Source of the DNA: CAZEQH01 sp964566875
GTDB lineage: Bacteria; Patescibacteriota; Minisyncoccia; Minisyncoccales; JANBVM01
Length of the DNA stretch: 18,359 nt
Assembly: GCA_964566875.1 (NCBI GenBank)
Contig: CAZMJM010000015.1
Location: forward strand, 1 to 18,359
Direction: 5' to 3'
Positions within the stretch are counted from its first letter, which is position 1, and each line of letters begins with the position of its first letter. The notes below the pieces were generated by a model. The model was given only the letters and a program-made list of their open reading frames with translations, made no database searches and had not been told where the DNA came from. This document shows, piece by piece, positions 1-7,908 of this stretch. The translations under genes were made by a program, and so were the position numbers.

Positions 1-60
1 AGATTTGAACTGGGACTAAATCCTCCCAAAGGACTCGTGCTACCATTACACCATATCCCG
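1..60 (-). tRNA. tRNA-Pro (anticodon TGG), 3' end cut by window edge
   Basis: Read on the minus strand, the acceptor strand begins CGGGATA at position 60, followed by a D arm (GTG/CAC), an anticodon stem AGTCC/GGATT closing the loop TTTGGGA, a four-base variable region and a T arm entering TTCAAAT. The anticodon is TGG, and TTTGGGA is the same loop as in E. coli tRNA-Pro. A C at position 1 is also typical of tRNA-Pro. The window starts inside the T arm, so about the last eleven bases are missing and the acceptor pairing cannot be checked. A Gln reading (TTG) was tested and does not give a paired anticodon stem. Confidence 0.9.
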
Positions 61-95
61 CGAATTAGTGGCTTTTTTATCTATGGGATGGAATT

Positions 96-124
96 ATTGT
101 ACTACTTTCACCTTATAGCGTCAA
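96..124 (-). promoter_or_regulatory. sigma70-type promoter of tRNA-Pro
   Basis: On the minus strand there is TTGACG (positions 124-119), a 17-base spacer, then TACAAT (101-96). Each hexamer is one base off consensus and the spacing is optimal. Transcription would start near position 89, about 29 bases before the mature tRNA 5' end. It lies back to back with the kinase promoter on the other strand. Confidence 0.75.
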
Positions 125-162
125 TCAAAGTAATTTTAAACATTTTTCTTAACCCTTTAGTG

Positions 163-171
163 TGTTATACT
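163..171 (+). promoter_or_regulatory. extended -10 promoter placing the kinase mRNA start at its ATG
   Basis: TGT immediately before TATACT (166-171) forms an extended -10 element. No convincing -35 hexamer is present at 16-18 bases upstream, where the sequence is a T-run. Only six bases separate the -10 box from the ATG at 178, so the expected start of transcription is at or next to the start codon, giving a leaderless mRNA. Confidence 0.55.
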
Positions 172-177
172 TACCCT

Positions 178-1149
178 ATGGAAGAACCAAAACGGATTAT
201 TGACCAACTAAACATAATCTTTCAGTGCCGAAAGTATCATCTTTCTCTCTGGGAATGCCCCCAATTCCTTTTCCTGGTGATGGGATTGATTATTATTGCC
301 TCCTCCATTACGGCTTATCTGATAGGCACAAGCTATTTAAACGACCCCCTTGAGGTCGCTCTTATTGTTCTGGCGCTGGTGGGAGCTTTGTTCGGTCTTT
401 CCTATATTATCGTTCAGAGTGTAGAGAGGTTAGCCGAGGCCAACCGGATGAAATCGGAGTTTATCAGTATTGCCACCCACCAGTTGCGCTCCCCACTGGC
501 TAATCTCCGATGGATAATAGAATTTTTAATCTCCGGGAAAATCAGAAAAGATAAGGAAAAAGAAATGGAATACTTCAAGATTCTTAAGGAGAATATTTAT
601 CGGATGCAGGAATCTATCTCAGACCTGCTCACCGTATCCAGGATAGAAGCTTCCAAATTACCTATTAAAAAAAGGTTCTTTTCTCTCAAGAGATTGGTCA
701 GTGACATCATCGCTGAATACAAATCGTTCGCCCAGGCCTACAACGTAAAGATAGTCCTAAAGACTCAGAAAAATCTTCCAAAGCTTTTTTCCGACCCCCT
801 TCAGATAAGGATGGTCGTAGAAAATCTGATGGATAATGCCGTCCGGTATGAAAAGGAGAAAGGCAGGGTAGAAATAGTCATCTCCTGGAAAGGCAAAAAT
901 ATTTATTTCTCGATAGAAGACGACGGAGTGGGCATACCTAAGGAAGAACAAAGATATATCTTCCAAAAATTTTTCCGGGCCAAGAATATCAGGGAACACC
1001 AGACCGAAGGGTCAGGGCTCGGCCTTTATATTTCGCAGGCCATTATCAAGAGACTTAAGGGAAAAATGGGCTTTACCTCTAAAGAAAACTTAGGGTCGAC
1101 GTTTTGGTTCATGCTTCCTATTAATTCTAATCATCAGGGTAGGCCTTAG
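178..1149 (+). CDS. membrane sensor histidine kinase (HisKA + HATPase_c)
   Basis: Predicted 323-residue sensor kinase that would autophosphorylate on His101 and pass the phosphate to a receiver, probably the next gene product. Two hydrophobic helices (about 29-48 and 59-80) are separated by only about ten residues, so there is no extracellular sensor domain. The H-box THQLRSPLANL (His101), N-box ENLMDN (Asn220), G1 DDGVGIP (248-254), F-box IFQKFF and G2 GSGLGL (278-283) are all present, so it should be active. The reading frame is open from an ATG at 37, but that start would overlap the tRNA-Pro gene. The ATG at 178 is chosen because the promoter -10 box lies just before it. It ends 18 bases before the receiver gene. 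Kinase class is sure; the signal and the link to pili are inference. Confidence 0.93.
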   Translation: MEEPKRIIDQLNIIFQCRKYHLSLWECPQFLFLVMGLIIIASSITAYLIGTSYLNDPLEVALIVLALVGALFGLSYIIVQSVERLAEANRMKSEFISIATHQLRSPLANLRWIIEFLISGKIRKDKEKEMEYFKILKENIYRMQESISDLLTVSRIEASKLPIKKRFFSLKRLVSDIIAEYKSFAQAYNVKIVLKTQKNLPKLFSDPLQIRMVVENLMDNAVRYEKEKGRVEIVISWKGKNIYFSIEDDGVGIPKEEQRYIFQKFFRAKNIREHQTEGSGLGLYISQAIIKRLKGKMGFTSKENLGSTFWFMLPINSNHQGRP

Positions 1150-1167
1150 CATAACGCTTTCAAAATT

Positions 1168-1545
1168 ATGAAAAAAATAGTTTTTATTGAAGACGAATCC
1201 GCTCTGCAGAAAACATTCAGCGACGCTCTGGAATCAGAGGGGTTTGAAGTAATTTCGGCTTTGGACGGAAAAACCGGTCTAGACCTGGTCATAACGAAAA
1301 AACCTGACCTGGTCCTGCTCGACCTCATCCTTCCGAAGATGCACGGCCTCGACGTGTTGAAGAGCATCCGGACCAACGAAGTAACCAAGGATATACCGGT
1401 CATAGTGCTGACCAATGTAGAATCTATAGACGAAATTGATAAGGCAATAAAGTTTGGAGCCACTACTTATCTCGTCAAGACCAACTACACCTTAGACGAG
1501 GTGGTAAAGAAGATTAAGAAAACCATCAATCAATCAATAAAATAA
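1168..1545 (+). CDS. stand-alone response regulator receiver (CheY-like)
   Basis: A 125-residue single-domain receiver with the full phosphorylation site: acidic pair Glu8/Asp9, phosphoacceptor Asp52 in LLDLILP, Thr82 and Lys104. No DNA-binding or enzymatic output domain follows, so it must act by binding a partner, like CheY, PilG or PilH. It sits 18 bases after the kinase gene and 74 bases before pilB, so control of pilus assembly or of the PilB motor is a reasonable inference, but not shown by sequence. There is no SD sequence before the ATG. The 74 bases to pilB show no terminator and no convincing promoter. Confidence 0.93.
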   Translation: MKKIVFIEDESALQKTFSDALESEGFEVISALDGKTGLDLVITKKPDLVLLDLILPKMHGLDVLKSIRTNEVTKDIPVIVLTNVESIDEIDKAIKFGATTYLVKTNYTLDEVVKKIKKTINQSIK

Positions 1546-1619
1546 GAAGACCGATTTCCCGGGATTGAACTTTAAGACGCAAAATCCAGCTTTCCCTATT
1601 TCACTGTTCCCATTAATTT

Positions 1620-3380
1620 ATGAGAATAGAGCCCCAACAATTAAAAGCCTTCCTGCTCGACGCGGGACTGATTAGTAAAGAGAAATTTGAGGAAGTTAAG
1701 GAAAAAGCTGACAAGAGCAAACAGAAAGTGGGAGATGTTTTGGTTTCAGAGGGTTTATTGACCCAGGAGGAGCTCATTAAACTGGAAGCCTATATCTTAG
1801 GCATTCCTTTTGTTAATCTGGAAAGGGAAAATATACCTCCCAAAATTTTAAAAATCATTCCAGAGCCTATCGCCCGTTCCCACAACATCGTCTCCTTCCG
1901 CAAGACCGGCGACAAGTTAGAGGTGGCCATGCTCGATCCAGAAGACCTGGGCACCATAGGATTCATAGCCAAGACCACCAATCTTAAAATACTCCCCAGG
2001 CTTACCACCCCGGAATCTATTAAGAATGCTTTAAGGCAGTACCAAAAAACGCTTAAGGCTGAGTTCGGAGACATTATCAAGGAAGAAGCGGGGGAAATAA
2101 AATCCATTAAGGACGAGGAAGAAAGACCCGGAACGGTAACGGAAAAGGCAGAACTGGAGAAGATGGCCGAAGAGCTGCCCATTATCAGAATAGTGGACAC
2201 CCTCTTGAAGCACGCTATCCTCCAAAGGGCTTCGGATATTCACGTCGAGCCGACTGAAAAGGAAGTAGTGGTGCGTTACAGAATAGACGGCGTGCTGCGG
2301 GATGCCATGACCCTGCCTAAAATTACAGCTTCTGGTATTGTGGCCAGAATAAAAGTGCTCTCTGATTTAAGGTTAGACGAACACCGCCTGCCCCAAGACG
2401 GACGTTTTAAGATTGAAACGGAGGATTATAAGTTCTCCGTTCGTGTGTCTATCCTACCGGTCTTTGATGGAGAAAAAATAGTGATGAGGCTCCTCCCGGA
2501 AACAACTAAGGCCTTAAGCTTGGAACAGCTGGGTCTGAGAGGAGAAAGCCTGGAAATAGTCCAGAGCAATATGAGAAAACCGGTAGGCATGGTGTTGGTA
2601 ACAGGCCCTACCGGTTCCGGAAAGACCACTTCCCTCTATTCAATGATAGAGATATTAAACGACCCCAGTGTTAACATATCCACCGTAGAAGACCCGGTAG
2701 AATACCGGATGGCCAGGATTAATCAGACACAGGTAAATTCCAAGATAGGTCTAACCTTCGCGGCCGGTCTGCGATCACTACTGAGGCAGGACCCCAACAT
2801 CATCATGGTGGGAGAGATACGAGACCAAGAAACCGCCAGTTTAGCCATCAATGCCGCCCTTACCGGACATATGGTTTTATCCACGCTCCATACCAACACT
2901 GCGGCCGGAGCCATCCCCAGGCTCATCGATATGGGGTGTGAACCTTTTTTGCTTTCTTCGACCTTAAATTGCCTCATCGCCCAGAGGCTGGTAAGAAAAT
3001 TGTGTCCGGACCGGGAGGAATACCGGCTTAAAGCTGCCGAAATCGACGAGATAGAAAAGTTCTGCGACTTGGGCGCCATACTGGAGATTCTTAAGGCCGA
3101 GAAGATTGTAGACCGCAAGGCCACCTGGAAGACCATCACCTTTTATAAACCGAAAGAATCGCCAAAATGCCAAGACGGCTATCGGGGGCGCATAGGTATC
3201 TTTGAGGTCATGCCGGTCACCGAGAGCATCAAGGAATTAATAGTCAAGGAGGCTACTTCCGACCAGGTTCAGAAGCAAGCCCAGAAGGAAGGTATGAAAA
3301 CCATGATAGAGGATGGTTTTATTAAAGCTGCCCAAGGTATAACCTCAATAGAGGAGGTATTGAGGGTAATATCAGATTAA
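1620..3380 (+). CDS. pilB: type IV pilus extension ATPase PilB (GspE family)
   Basis: Cytoplasmic hexameric ATPase that powers pilin polymerisation; 586 residues, the usual family size. The N-terminal part (about 1-145) is the MshEN/GspE N domain, with KVGDVL at 36-41 and GLLTQEEL after it. The catalytic half has Walker A GPTGSGKT (329-336), Asp box TVEDPVEY (355-362), Walker B IIMVGEIRD (394-402, Glu399) and the His box ending STLHTN (421-426). The tetracysteine zinc motif usual in PilB is half lost: Cys462 is retained but its partner position is Arg465, and Ser514 stands where the first Cys of the second pair is expected before Cys517. It is 14 bases upstream of pilC, its membrane partner. 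The ATG has no SD. Confidence 0.96.
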   Translation: MRIEPQQLKAFLLDAGLISKEKFEEVKEKADKSKQKVGDVLVSEGLLTQEELIKLEAYILGIPFVNLERENIPPKILKIIPEPIARSHNIVSFRKTGDKLEVAMLDPEDLGTIGFIAKTTNLKILPRLTTPESIKNALRQYQKTLKAEFGDIIKEEAGEIKSIKDEEERPGTVTEKAELEKMAEELPIIRIVDTLLKHAILQRASDIHVEPTEKEVVVRYRIDGVLRDAMTLPKITASGIVARIKVLSDLRLDEHRLPQDGRFKIETEDYKFSVRVSILPVFDGEKIVMRLLPETTKALSLEQLGLRGESLEIVQSNMRKPVGMVLVTGPTGSGKTTSLYSMIEILNDPSVNISTVEDPVEYRMARINQTQVNSKIGLTFAAGLRSLLRQDPNIIMVGEIRDQETASLAINAALTGHMVLSTLHTNTAAGAIPRLIDMGCEPFLLSSTLNCLIAQRLVRKLCPDREEYRLKAAEIDEIEKFCDLGAILEILKAEKIVDRKATWKTITFYKPKESPKCQDGYRGRIGIFEVMPVTESIKELIVKEATSDQVQKQAQKEGMKTMIEDGFIKAAQGITSIEEVLRVISD

Positions 3381-3394
3381 ACAGATATAAATTA

Positions 3395-4606
3395 ATGCCT
3401 ACTTATCTCTATACTGCCAAATCCATGAAGGGCGAGGAAAAGAAGGGTTCCATGGAAGCCAGCGACCTTCAGGACCTTTCCCAAAAACTGCGGCAGCAGA
3501 AATTTATCCTGGTGAGGGCAAAGCAGGAAAACGATAGAAAGGAATCCGGCTTATCCCTACCCTTCGGTAATGTACCCCTGGCGGAAAAAATGTTTTTTGT
3601 TAAAAACCTGAGGGTAATGACCACAGCCGGACTTCCCTTACCCAAAGCCATAGGTTCTCTGGCCGAGCAGACAAAAAGCGAAAAGCTCAGGAAAGCTTTA
3701 CTCAACATCAGAGAGGAAATTACCAAGGGCAGGACCCTCTCCTCATCCCTGGGGGACTACCCCGACATCTTTTCCGAACTTTTCCAGAGCATGGTGAAGG
3801 TGGGAGAAGAGTCAGGGACATTAGACAAGGTTCTGGAAAGTCTCAGCCTCCAACTGGAAAAAGAACACGAGCTGAAATCCAAGGTAACGGGAGCCCTGAT
3901 TTATCCCTCCGTCATAGTGACAGCCATGTTGGGAGTGGGAACACTGATGTTGGTGACCGTTATCCCGCGTCTGGCCGATACCTTTGTAGAGTTAGGTATT
4001 GAGCTGCCGCCCACCACCAAGGTGGTCATAGGTCTGGCCAATTTCTTAATGAACAGATGGTACCTGGTAATAATAGGGATATTTTTAACCATCATCTTCT
4101 TCGGTCAAGCGTTGAAAAACGAAGGCTTTAAAAAAACCCTGGACTCTATCTTTCTAAAAATTCCGGTCATGTCGGGTATTGTGAGGAACACCAACTCAGC
4201 CGCCATGTTGAGAACCCTGAGTTCCCTGATTTCCGCCGGCACCTCTCTTCCGAGAGCGTTGGAGATTACGGCCGGGGTACTGGGTAATTTCCATTTCAAG
4301 GAATCCATGATAGTGGCCTCGGAAAAGGTGAGAAAGGGAGAAAAATTATCCGAGGTAATTGAAAAATACAAAGGGGTTTATCCCACTACGGTTATCCAGA
4401 TGATAACCGTAGGTGAAGAAACCGGGGAAACCTCGACCATCCTTTCCAAACTGGCTGACTTTTTTGAAGAGGAGGTGAGCGATACCACTAAAAACTTAAC
4501 TTCCATCATTGAGCCCATTCTTATGCTGATAATAGGGGCCGCCATCGGTTTTTTCGCAGTTTCCATGATTCAGCCGATGTATACAATGCTGGGATCAATA
4601 GAATAA
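3395..4606 (+). CDS. pilC: type IV pilus inner-membrane platform protein PilC (GspF family)
   Basis: A 403-residue integral membrane protein that couples the PilB motor to pilin insertion. Two GspF repeats are clear: the first has KVGEESGTLDKVLESL near 135-150 and the second TVGEETGETSTILSKL near 338-353. Hydrophobic segments lie at about 168-190, 220-238 and 374-395, and the C-terminus IEPILMLIIGAAIGFF is diagnostic. Length and domain order are normal. It starts 14 bases after pilB and ends one base before the next ATG, so the genes are almost certainly co-transcribed. No retraction ATPase (pilT) lies between pilB and pilC. Confidence 0.96.
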   Translation: MPTYLYTAKSMKGEEKKGSMEASDLQDLSQKLRQQKFILVRAKQENDRKESGLSLPFGNVPLAEKMFFVKNLRVMTTAGLPLPKAIGSLAEQTKSEKLRKALLNIREEITKGRTLSSSLGDYPDIFSELFQSMVKVGEESGTLDKVLESLSLQLEKEHELKSKVTGALIYPSVIVTAMLGVGTLMLVTVIPRLADTFVELGIELPPTTKVVIGLANFLMNRWYLVIIGIFLTIIFFGQALKNEGFKKTLDSIFLKIPVMSGIVRNTNSAAMLRTLSSLISAGTSLPRALEITAGVLGNFHFKESMIVASEKVRKGEKLSEVIEKYKGVYPTTVIQMITVGEETGETSTILSKLADFFEEEVSDTTKNLTSIIEPILMLIIGAAIGFFAVSMIQPMYTMLGSIE

Positions 4607-4607
4607 T

Positions 4608-6878
4608 ATGCGGTTTGGAGGAAAAACGCATAATAAAACAGGTTCCGTTGAAAAGGGCACGGCTGGCGCTCTTGGTTTCAGTTTAGTGGACGTAATAGTC
4701 GGCACCGCCCTTATCTCCATTGTTTTTCTGGGGGTTTTCGGCCTGTTCCGGTTAGGGACTAAGGTCGTGGGCCAAAGCCGGGCCAAGATTACCGCCGCTG
4801 CCGTCGCCAATGACTACATGGAAAAGATAAGGAGCCTGCCTTATGAATCCGTGGGAATAGCGGGGGGTTTTCCCGATGGCCTGTTGGAATCTTCCACCAC
4901 TACTGTTATGAACAACATAATTTATACCATAACCACCAGGGTGGATTACGTAGTAGACGAAACGGACGGGCTGGTTAGCCCGGAAGACGACTGCCCGAAC
5001 GACTACAAGAAAGTTGAAGTAACGGTATCCTGGTCAGGAGGCTACGGAGGAGAACTAAGCCTGGTTTCTAATTTTACTCCCGAAACCCTCTCCCAGGAAT
5101 GTGCGGACGAAGGAGGAATACTCTCCATTTCAGTGTTTGATGCCTATGGGCTGATGGTCCCCGCTCCCCTGATTGAAATCAGGAATCCCGCAACCGATGA
5201 ACTTATCAAATCTGCCGTACCGGACAACGGAAGCCACTACTTTTCTCTGAACAGCTCCACATCATACAAGGTAGTGGTCTCTAAACCCGGTTTTAGTACC
5301 GAACGCACCTACGGCATCGATGAAATAACCGACCCGAACAAATCCCATCCCTGGGTGCTCGAAAACAAGCTGACGGAATACTTTTTCTCCATAGACGAAA
5401 CGAGCTCCTTTTTCGTTCAAACCTCTTCTCCCTGGGGCGAAGACTATTTTTATGATTCTTTCGCAGACACCAGTAAGATCTCCTCATCCAACAACGTGGC
5501 AGTCGGGGCGGGCGAGGTAGCCTTAGAGAAAAACCCAGGAGTCTATTTTACGGACGGAACCAACGACATTGACTTATGCTCCTTTCCAGGAAACAGCGGC
5601 GACTGCGCCCAATCGTTTACCACCGGAAGCCAGGCCAAACAGATTTCCAGTTTCCAACTGTTTCTCAAGAAAGCGACGACCAGCCCAAGTGACATCTACG
5701 CAGAGATTAGAGAGGGAAGCGCTACGGGGACCGTCCTAGGCACCAGCTCCCAGATAACGGGTTCTACCCTGCCCATCAATTTTGAATGGGTAGAATTCAG
5801 TCTGCCTGCTCCAGTTAACCTTTCTGCCAACACCCAATATTTCCTGAGGCTCAGGTCTGTACCCGATTCTGCTGAAGATGAAGGGCAGGGACCAATACTC
5901 TGGGGGCATCTCACCAGTACCAGCTCGCCTCCGGGGTACGCTGGCGGAAACGCTTTCCGTTACGTAGGTAAAAATGAAGAAGCGATGGGTGACTATGACT
6001 TTTCTTTTAAAATCTATGATGACGAATACACCTCCTCCGGAGACACCTTGTCCATTCCGATAGCCCCGGCCAACCTTAACAGCTGGAATCAATTCTCATG
6101 GACGGACGAAGAGCCTCTTTCAACCGACCTGAAGTATCATTTCTACTATGCTTCTGACACTGATTGGCTTCTCATTCCTGAAGTAGACCTCCCGGGCAAT
6201 CAAGTCGGCTTTGACCTGTCTCCGGCAGACCTGTCGGGCATTGACGCCGGTCTCTACCCTCAATTGAAAGTGGGCGCAGAGCTGTCTACGGGAGATGTCA
6301 GTGTCAGCCCAACGCTCTATGACTGGCAGATTTCCTGGATAACGACCTCGGCTACTCCCATTCCCAATGTATCTTTCGTCCTTCGGGGCAATAAAACCAT
6401 CGGCAGCGACAGCGATGAAAATCCGGTCTATAAATATTACGCCACCAGCACCTCGGGTGGCGACGGAACCATCACCCTTAATAATATGGAATGGGACCTA
6501 TACGATTTTTCCATTCCCATCTCGGAAGGGCTTGATTTAACGGGAACTGACCCCTCCCCTCAGCCTATTAACCTGGCGCCCGACGGCATAACCCAGAATG
6601 TTACCCTCTACCTGGAAGCCAATAACTCCCTTCTATTAACCGTAAGAAACGACGAAACCTTAGAGCCGGTATTCGCAGCCTCTGTCCGCCTTTACAACAG
6701 CGGCTTGGGATATGACGTCACCCAAAACACGGACATCAAAGGGCAAACCTATTTCATTCCCCTGGACATAGCAACCTATGATGTGGAAATAACGGCCGTA
6801 GGATATTCGTCGACTTCGACCAGTATAAGCGTTTCGGGAGACAAAGCCCAAACCATAAGGATGGAACAGATAGAGTGA
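4608..6878 (+). CDS. giant PilV/GspI-like minor pilin with multiple beta-sandwich domains (candidate pilus-tip adhesin)
   Basis: A 756-residue protein with a class III prepilin signal: a 23-residue leader, cut predicted at Gly23/Phe24 (GFSLVD), then a hydrophobic helix to about residue 48. The segment to SLPYES (76-81) resembles PilV/GspI. Position +5 of the mature protein is Asp28 instead of the usual Glu. About 600 residues follow that ordinary minor pilins lack. Residues about 170-250 resemble a carboxypeptidase regulatory-like fold, 320-470 a jelly-roll-like module (Cys324 and Cys333 could pair), 505-580 another beta domain, 582-670 a possible further one, and 673-756 a second carboxypeptidase regulatory-like domain. 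This suggests a stalked tip subunit displayed outside the cell. The pilin signal is sure; the fold assignments are by eye and adhesion is inference. Confidence 0.85.
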   Translation: MRFGGKTHNKTGSVEKGTAGALGFSLVDVIVGTALISIVFLGVFGLFRLGTKVVGQSRAKITAAAVANDYMEKIRSLPYESVGIAGGFPDGLLESSTTTVMNNIIYTITTRVDYVVDETDGLVSPEDDCPNDYKKVEVTVSWSGGYGGELSLVSNFTPETLSQECADEGGILSISVFDAYGLMVPAPLIEIRNPATDELIKSAVPDNGSHYFSLNSSTSYKVVVSKPGFSTERTYGIDEITDPNKSHPWVLENKLTEYFFSIDETSSFFVQTSSPWGEDYFYDSFADTSKISSSNNVAVGAGEVALEKNPGVYFTDGTNDIDLCSFPGNSGDCAQSFTTGSQAKQISSFQLFLKKATTSPSDIYAEIREGSATGTVLGTSSQITGSTLPINFEWVEFSLPAPVNLSANTQYFLRLRSVPDSAEDEGQGPILWGHLTSTSSPPGYAGGNAFRYVGKNEEAMGDYDFSFKIYDDEYTSSGDTLSIPIAPANLNSWNQFSWTDEEPLSTDLKYHFYYASDTDWLLIPEVDLPGNQVGFDLSPADLSGIDAGLYPQLKVGAELSTGDVSVSPTLYDWQISWITTSATPIPNVSFVLRGNKTIGSDSDENPVYKYYATSTSGGDGTITLNNMEWDLYDFSIPISEGLDLTGTDPSPQPINLAPDGITQNVTLYLEANNSLLLTVRNDETLEPVFAASVRLYNSGLGYDVTQNTDIKGQTYFIPLDIATYDVEITAVGYSSTSTSISVSGDKAQTIRMEQIE

Positions 6879-7897
6879 TGAAACACAAGTTTTTAAATCC
6901 CATGAAATCATATCTAAAAAGCAGACTTGGAGGATTCACCATTATAGAGACCTTGATTGTCATCTTTGTCTTTACCCTTATCACGGGGGCTCTTTCCGGA
7001 CTTCTGATAATGGCATATCGCAACTACGGCTACATTTTCCAGCAGGCCCAAGCCATCGATGAGGCCAGAAAGGGTATTAAAACAATGATTAAGGAGATAA
7101 GGGAAGCGAGATTCGGAGATGAAGGCTCTTATCCCATCGAAAGGGCCGACAATAAGGAATTCATTTTTTACTCCGATGTTGACGACGACGGAGACACAGA
7201 AAGGGTAAGGTATTCGCTTGGCACCGTCAGCGCCGGTGAACAGACGCAGGAATGCGTTTCCTTCGGCAGCGGAGGATTCTGCGACACCGTCTTTTCTAAT
7301 TTTCTCTCAGGAGACCTGGAATATGCCGAGGTCAAGTTATATCTGGAAGGTGACCTCGGGTTAGCTTCAGAATACGTTGAGATATTCGCCGACGGGACAA
7401 AGCTCGGAGATGCCTGCATTTCCGGATGTTCAGACTGCGCCGAAGCCTGGCAGGGAGTAGCCATCTTTGACGTGACGTCCCAGGCCGAAGACGATTACAT
7501 CCAGCTGACGGCCGACAGCAGTTCAGAAGTGGGAGCCTTCTGCGACTGGGTAGAATCTGACCATTCCATCAAGGTAAAATTCGTTTTTTCCTGGACAGAA
7601 GACATGCCGGAATCAAGCAACGAGTTCAAAAAAGGTATCATAGAGCCGACCGCCCCGCCGATTCAATACCCCCTGAGCCAGGAAAAGGTGTACACCATAA
7701 GCTCGTATGTGAGAAATAGCCCTCCCATCTTCCGGTATTTTGATGAAAACGGACAGGAGATCACCGACAGGGCCGAAAGATTAAGAAATACAAAAACCAT
7801 AGAGCTTTATCTTATCATTAATGTTAATCCCTACCGCACTCCGGAGGAGTTTGAATTAAAATCCTCGGTGCAGCTGCGGAATTTAAAAGAGGAGTAA
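6878..7897 (+). CDS. PilW/GspJ-like minor pilin with an inserted cysteine-rich domain
   Basis: Prepilin-type protein of 339 residues: leader cut at Gly19/Phe20 (GGFTIIE, Glu24 at +5), then a hydrophobic helix. A GspJ-like core follows, with an acidic loop DVDDDGD (100-106, possibly calcium-binding) before RVRYSL, and a C-terminal part with KKGIIEPT and PPIFRYFDENG. Between these halves (about 116-247) lies a stretch that looks like an inserted beta domain holding all six cysteines (126, 135, 180, 184, 187, 222). The ATG at 6878 overlaps the TGA of the preceding gene by one base. A GTG one codon earlier is also open but less likely. The coupled position between V-like and X-like proteins supports a tip-complex role. 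Confidence 0.85.
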   Translation: MKHKFLNPMKSYLKSRLGGFTIIETLIVIFVFTLITGALSGLLIMAYRNYGYIFQQAQAIDEARKGIKTMIKEIREARFGDEGSYPIERADNKEFIFYSDVDDDGDTERVRYSLGTVSAGEQTQECVSFGSGGFCDTVFSNFLSGDLEYAEVKLYLEGDLGLASEYVEIFADGTKLGDACISGCSDCAEAWQGVAIFDVTSQAEDDYIQLTADSSSEVGAFCDWVESDHSIKVKFVFSWTEDMPESSNEFKKGIIEPTAPPIQYPLSQEKVYTISSYVRNSPPIFRYFDENGQEITDRAERLRNTKTIELYLIINVNPYRTPEEFELKSSVQLRNLKEE

Positions 7898-7908
7898 TAT
7901 ATATATAT
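7897..7908. repeat. (AT)6 dinucleotide run at a stop/start junction
   Basis: Six AT units run from the last base of the PilW-like stop codon into the ATG of the PilX-like gene. Slippage here would change the distance between the two genes, not a reading frame. An SD-like GAGGAG ends 12 bases before the ATG, which is too far for normal use. Confidence 0.6.

Noticed and set aside
1..60. tRNA-Gln identity for the first tRNA
   Set aside because: Setting the anticodon to TTG breaks the anticodon stem; TGG gives five pairs.
37..177. N-terminal extension of the kinase from the ATG at 37
   Set aside because: It would overlap the tRNA-Pro gene and its promoter, and the -10 box just before 178 supports the later start.
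1546..1619. Promoter or terminator between the receiver and pilB (TTGAAC at 1565, palindrome TCCCGGGA)
   Set aside because: No -10 hexamer at the right distance, and no T-run after the short palindrome.
3386..3391. TATAAA before pilC as a promoter
   Set aside because: Only three bases from the ATG and no -35; the gene is 14 bases from pilB and is best read from it.
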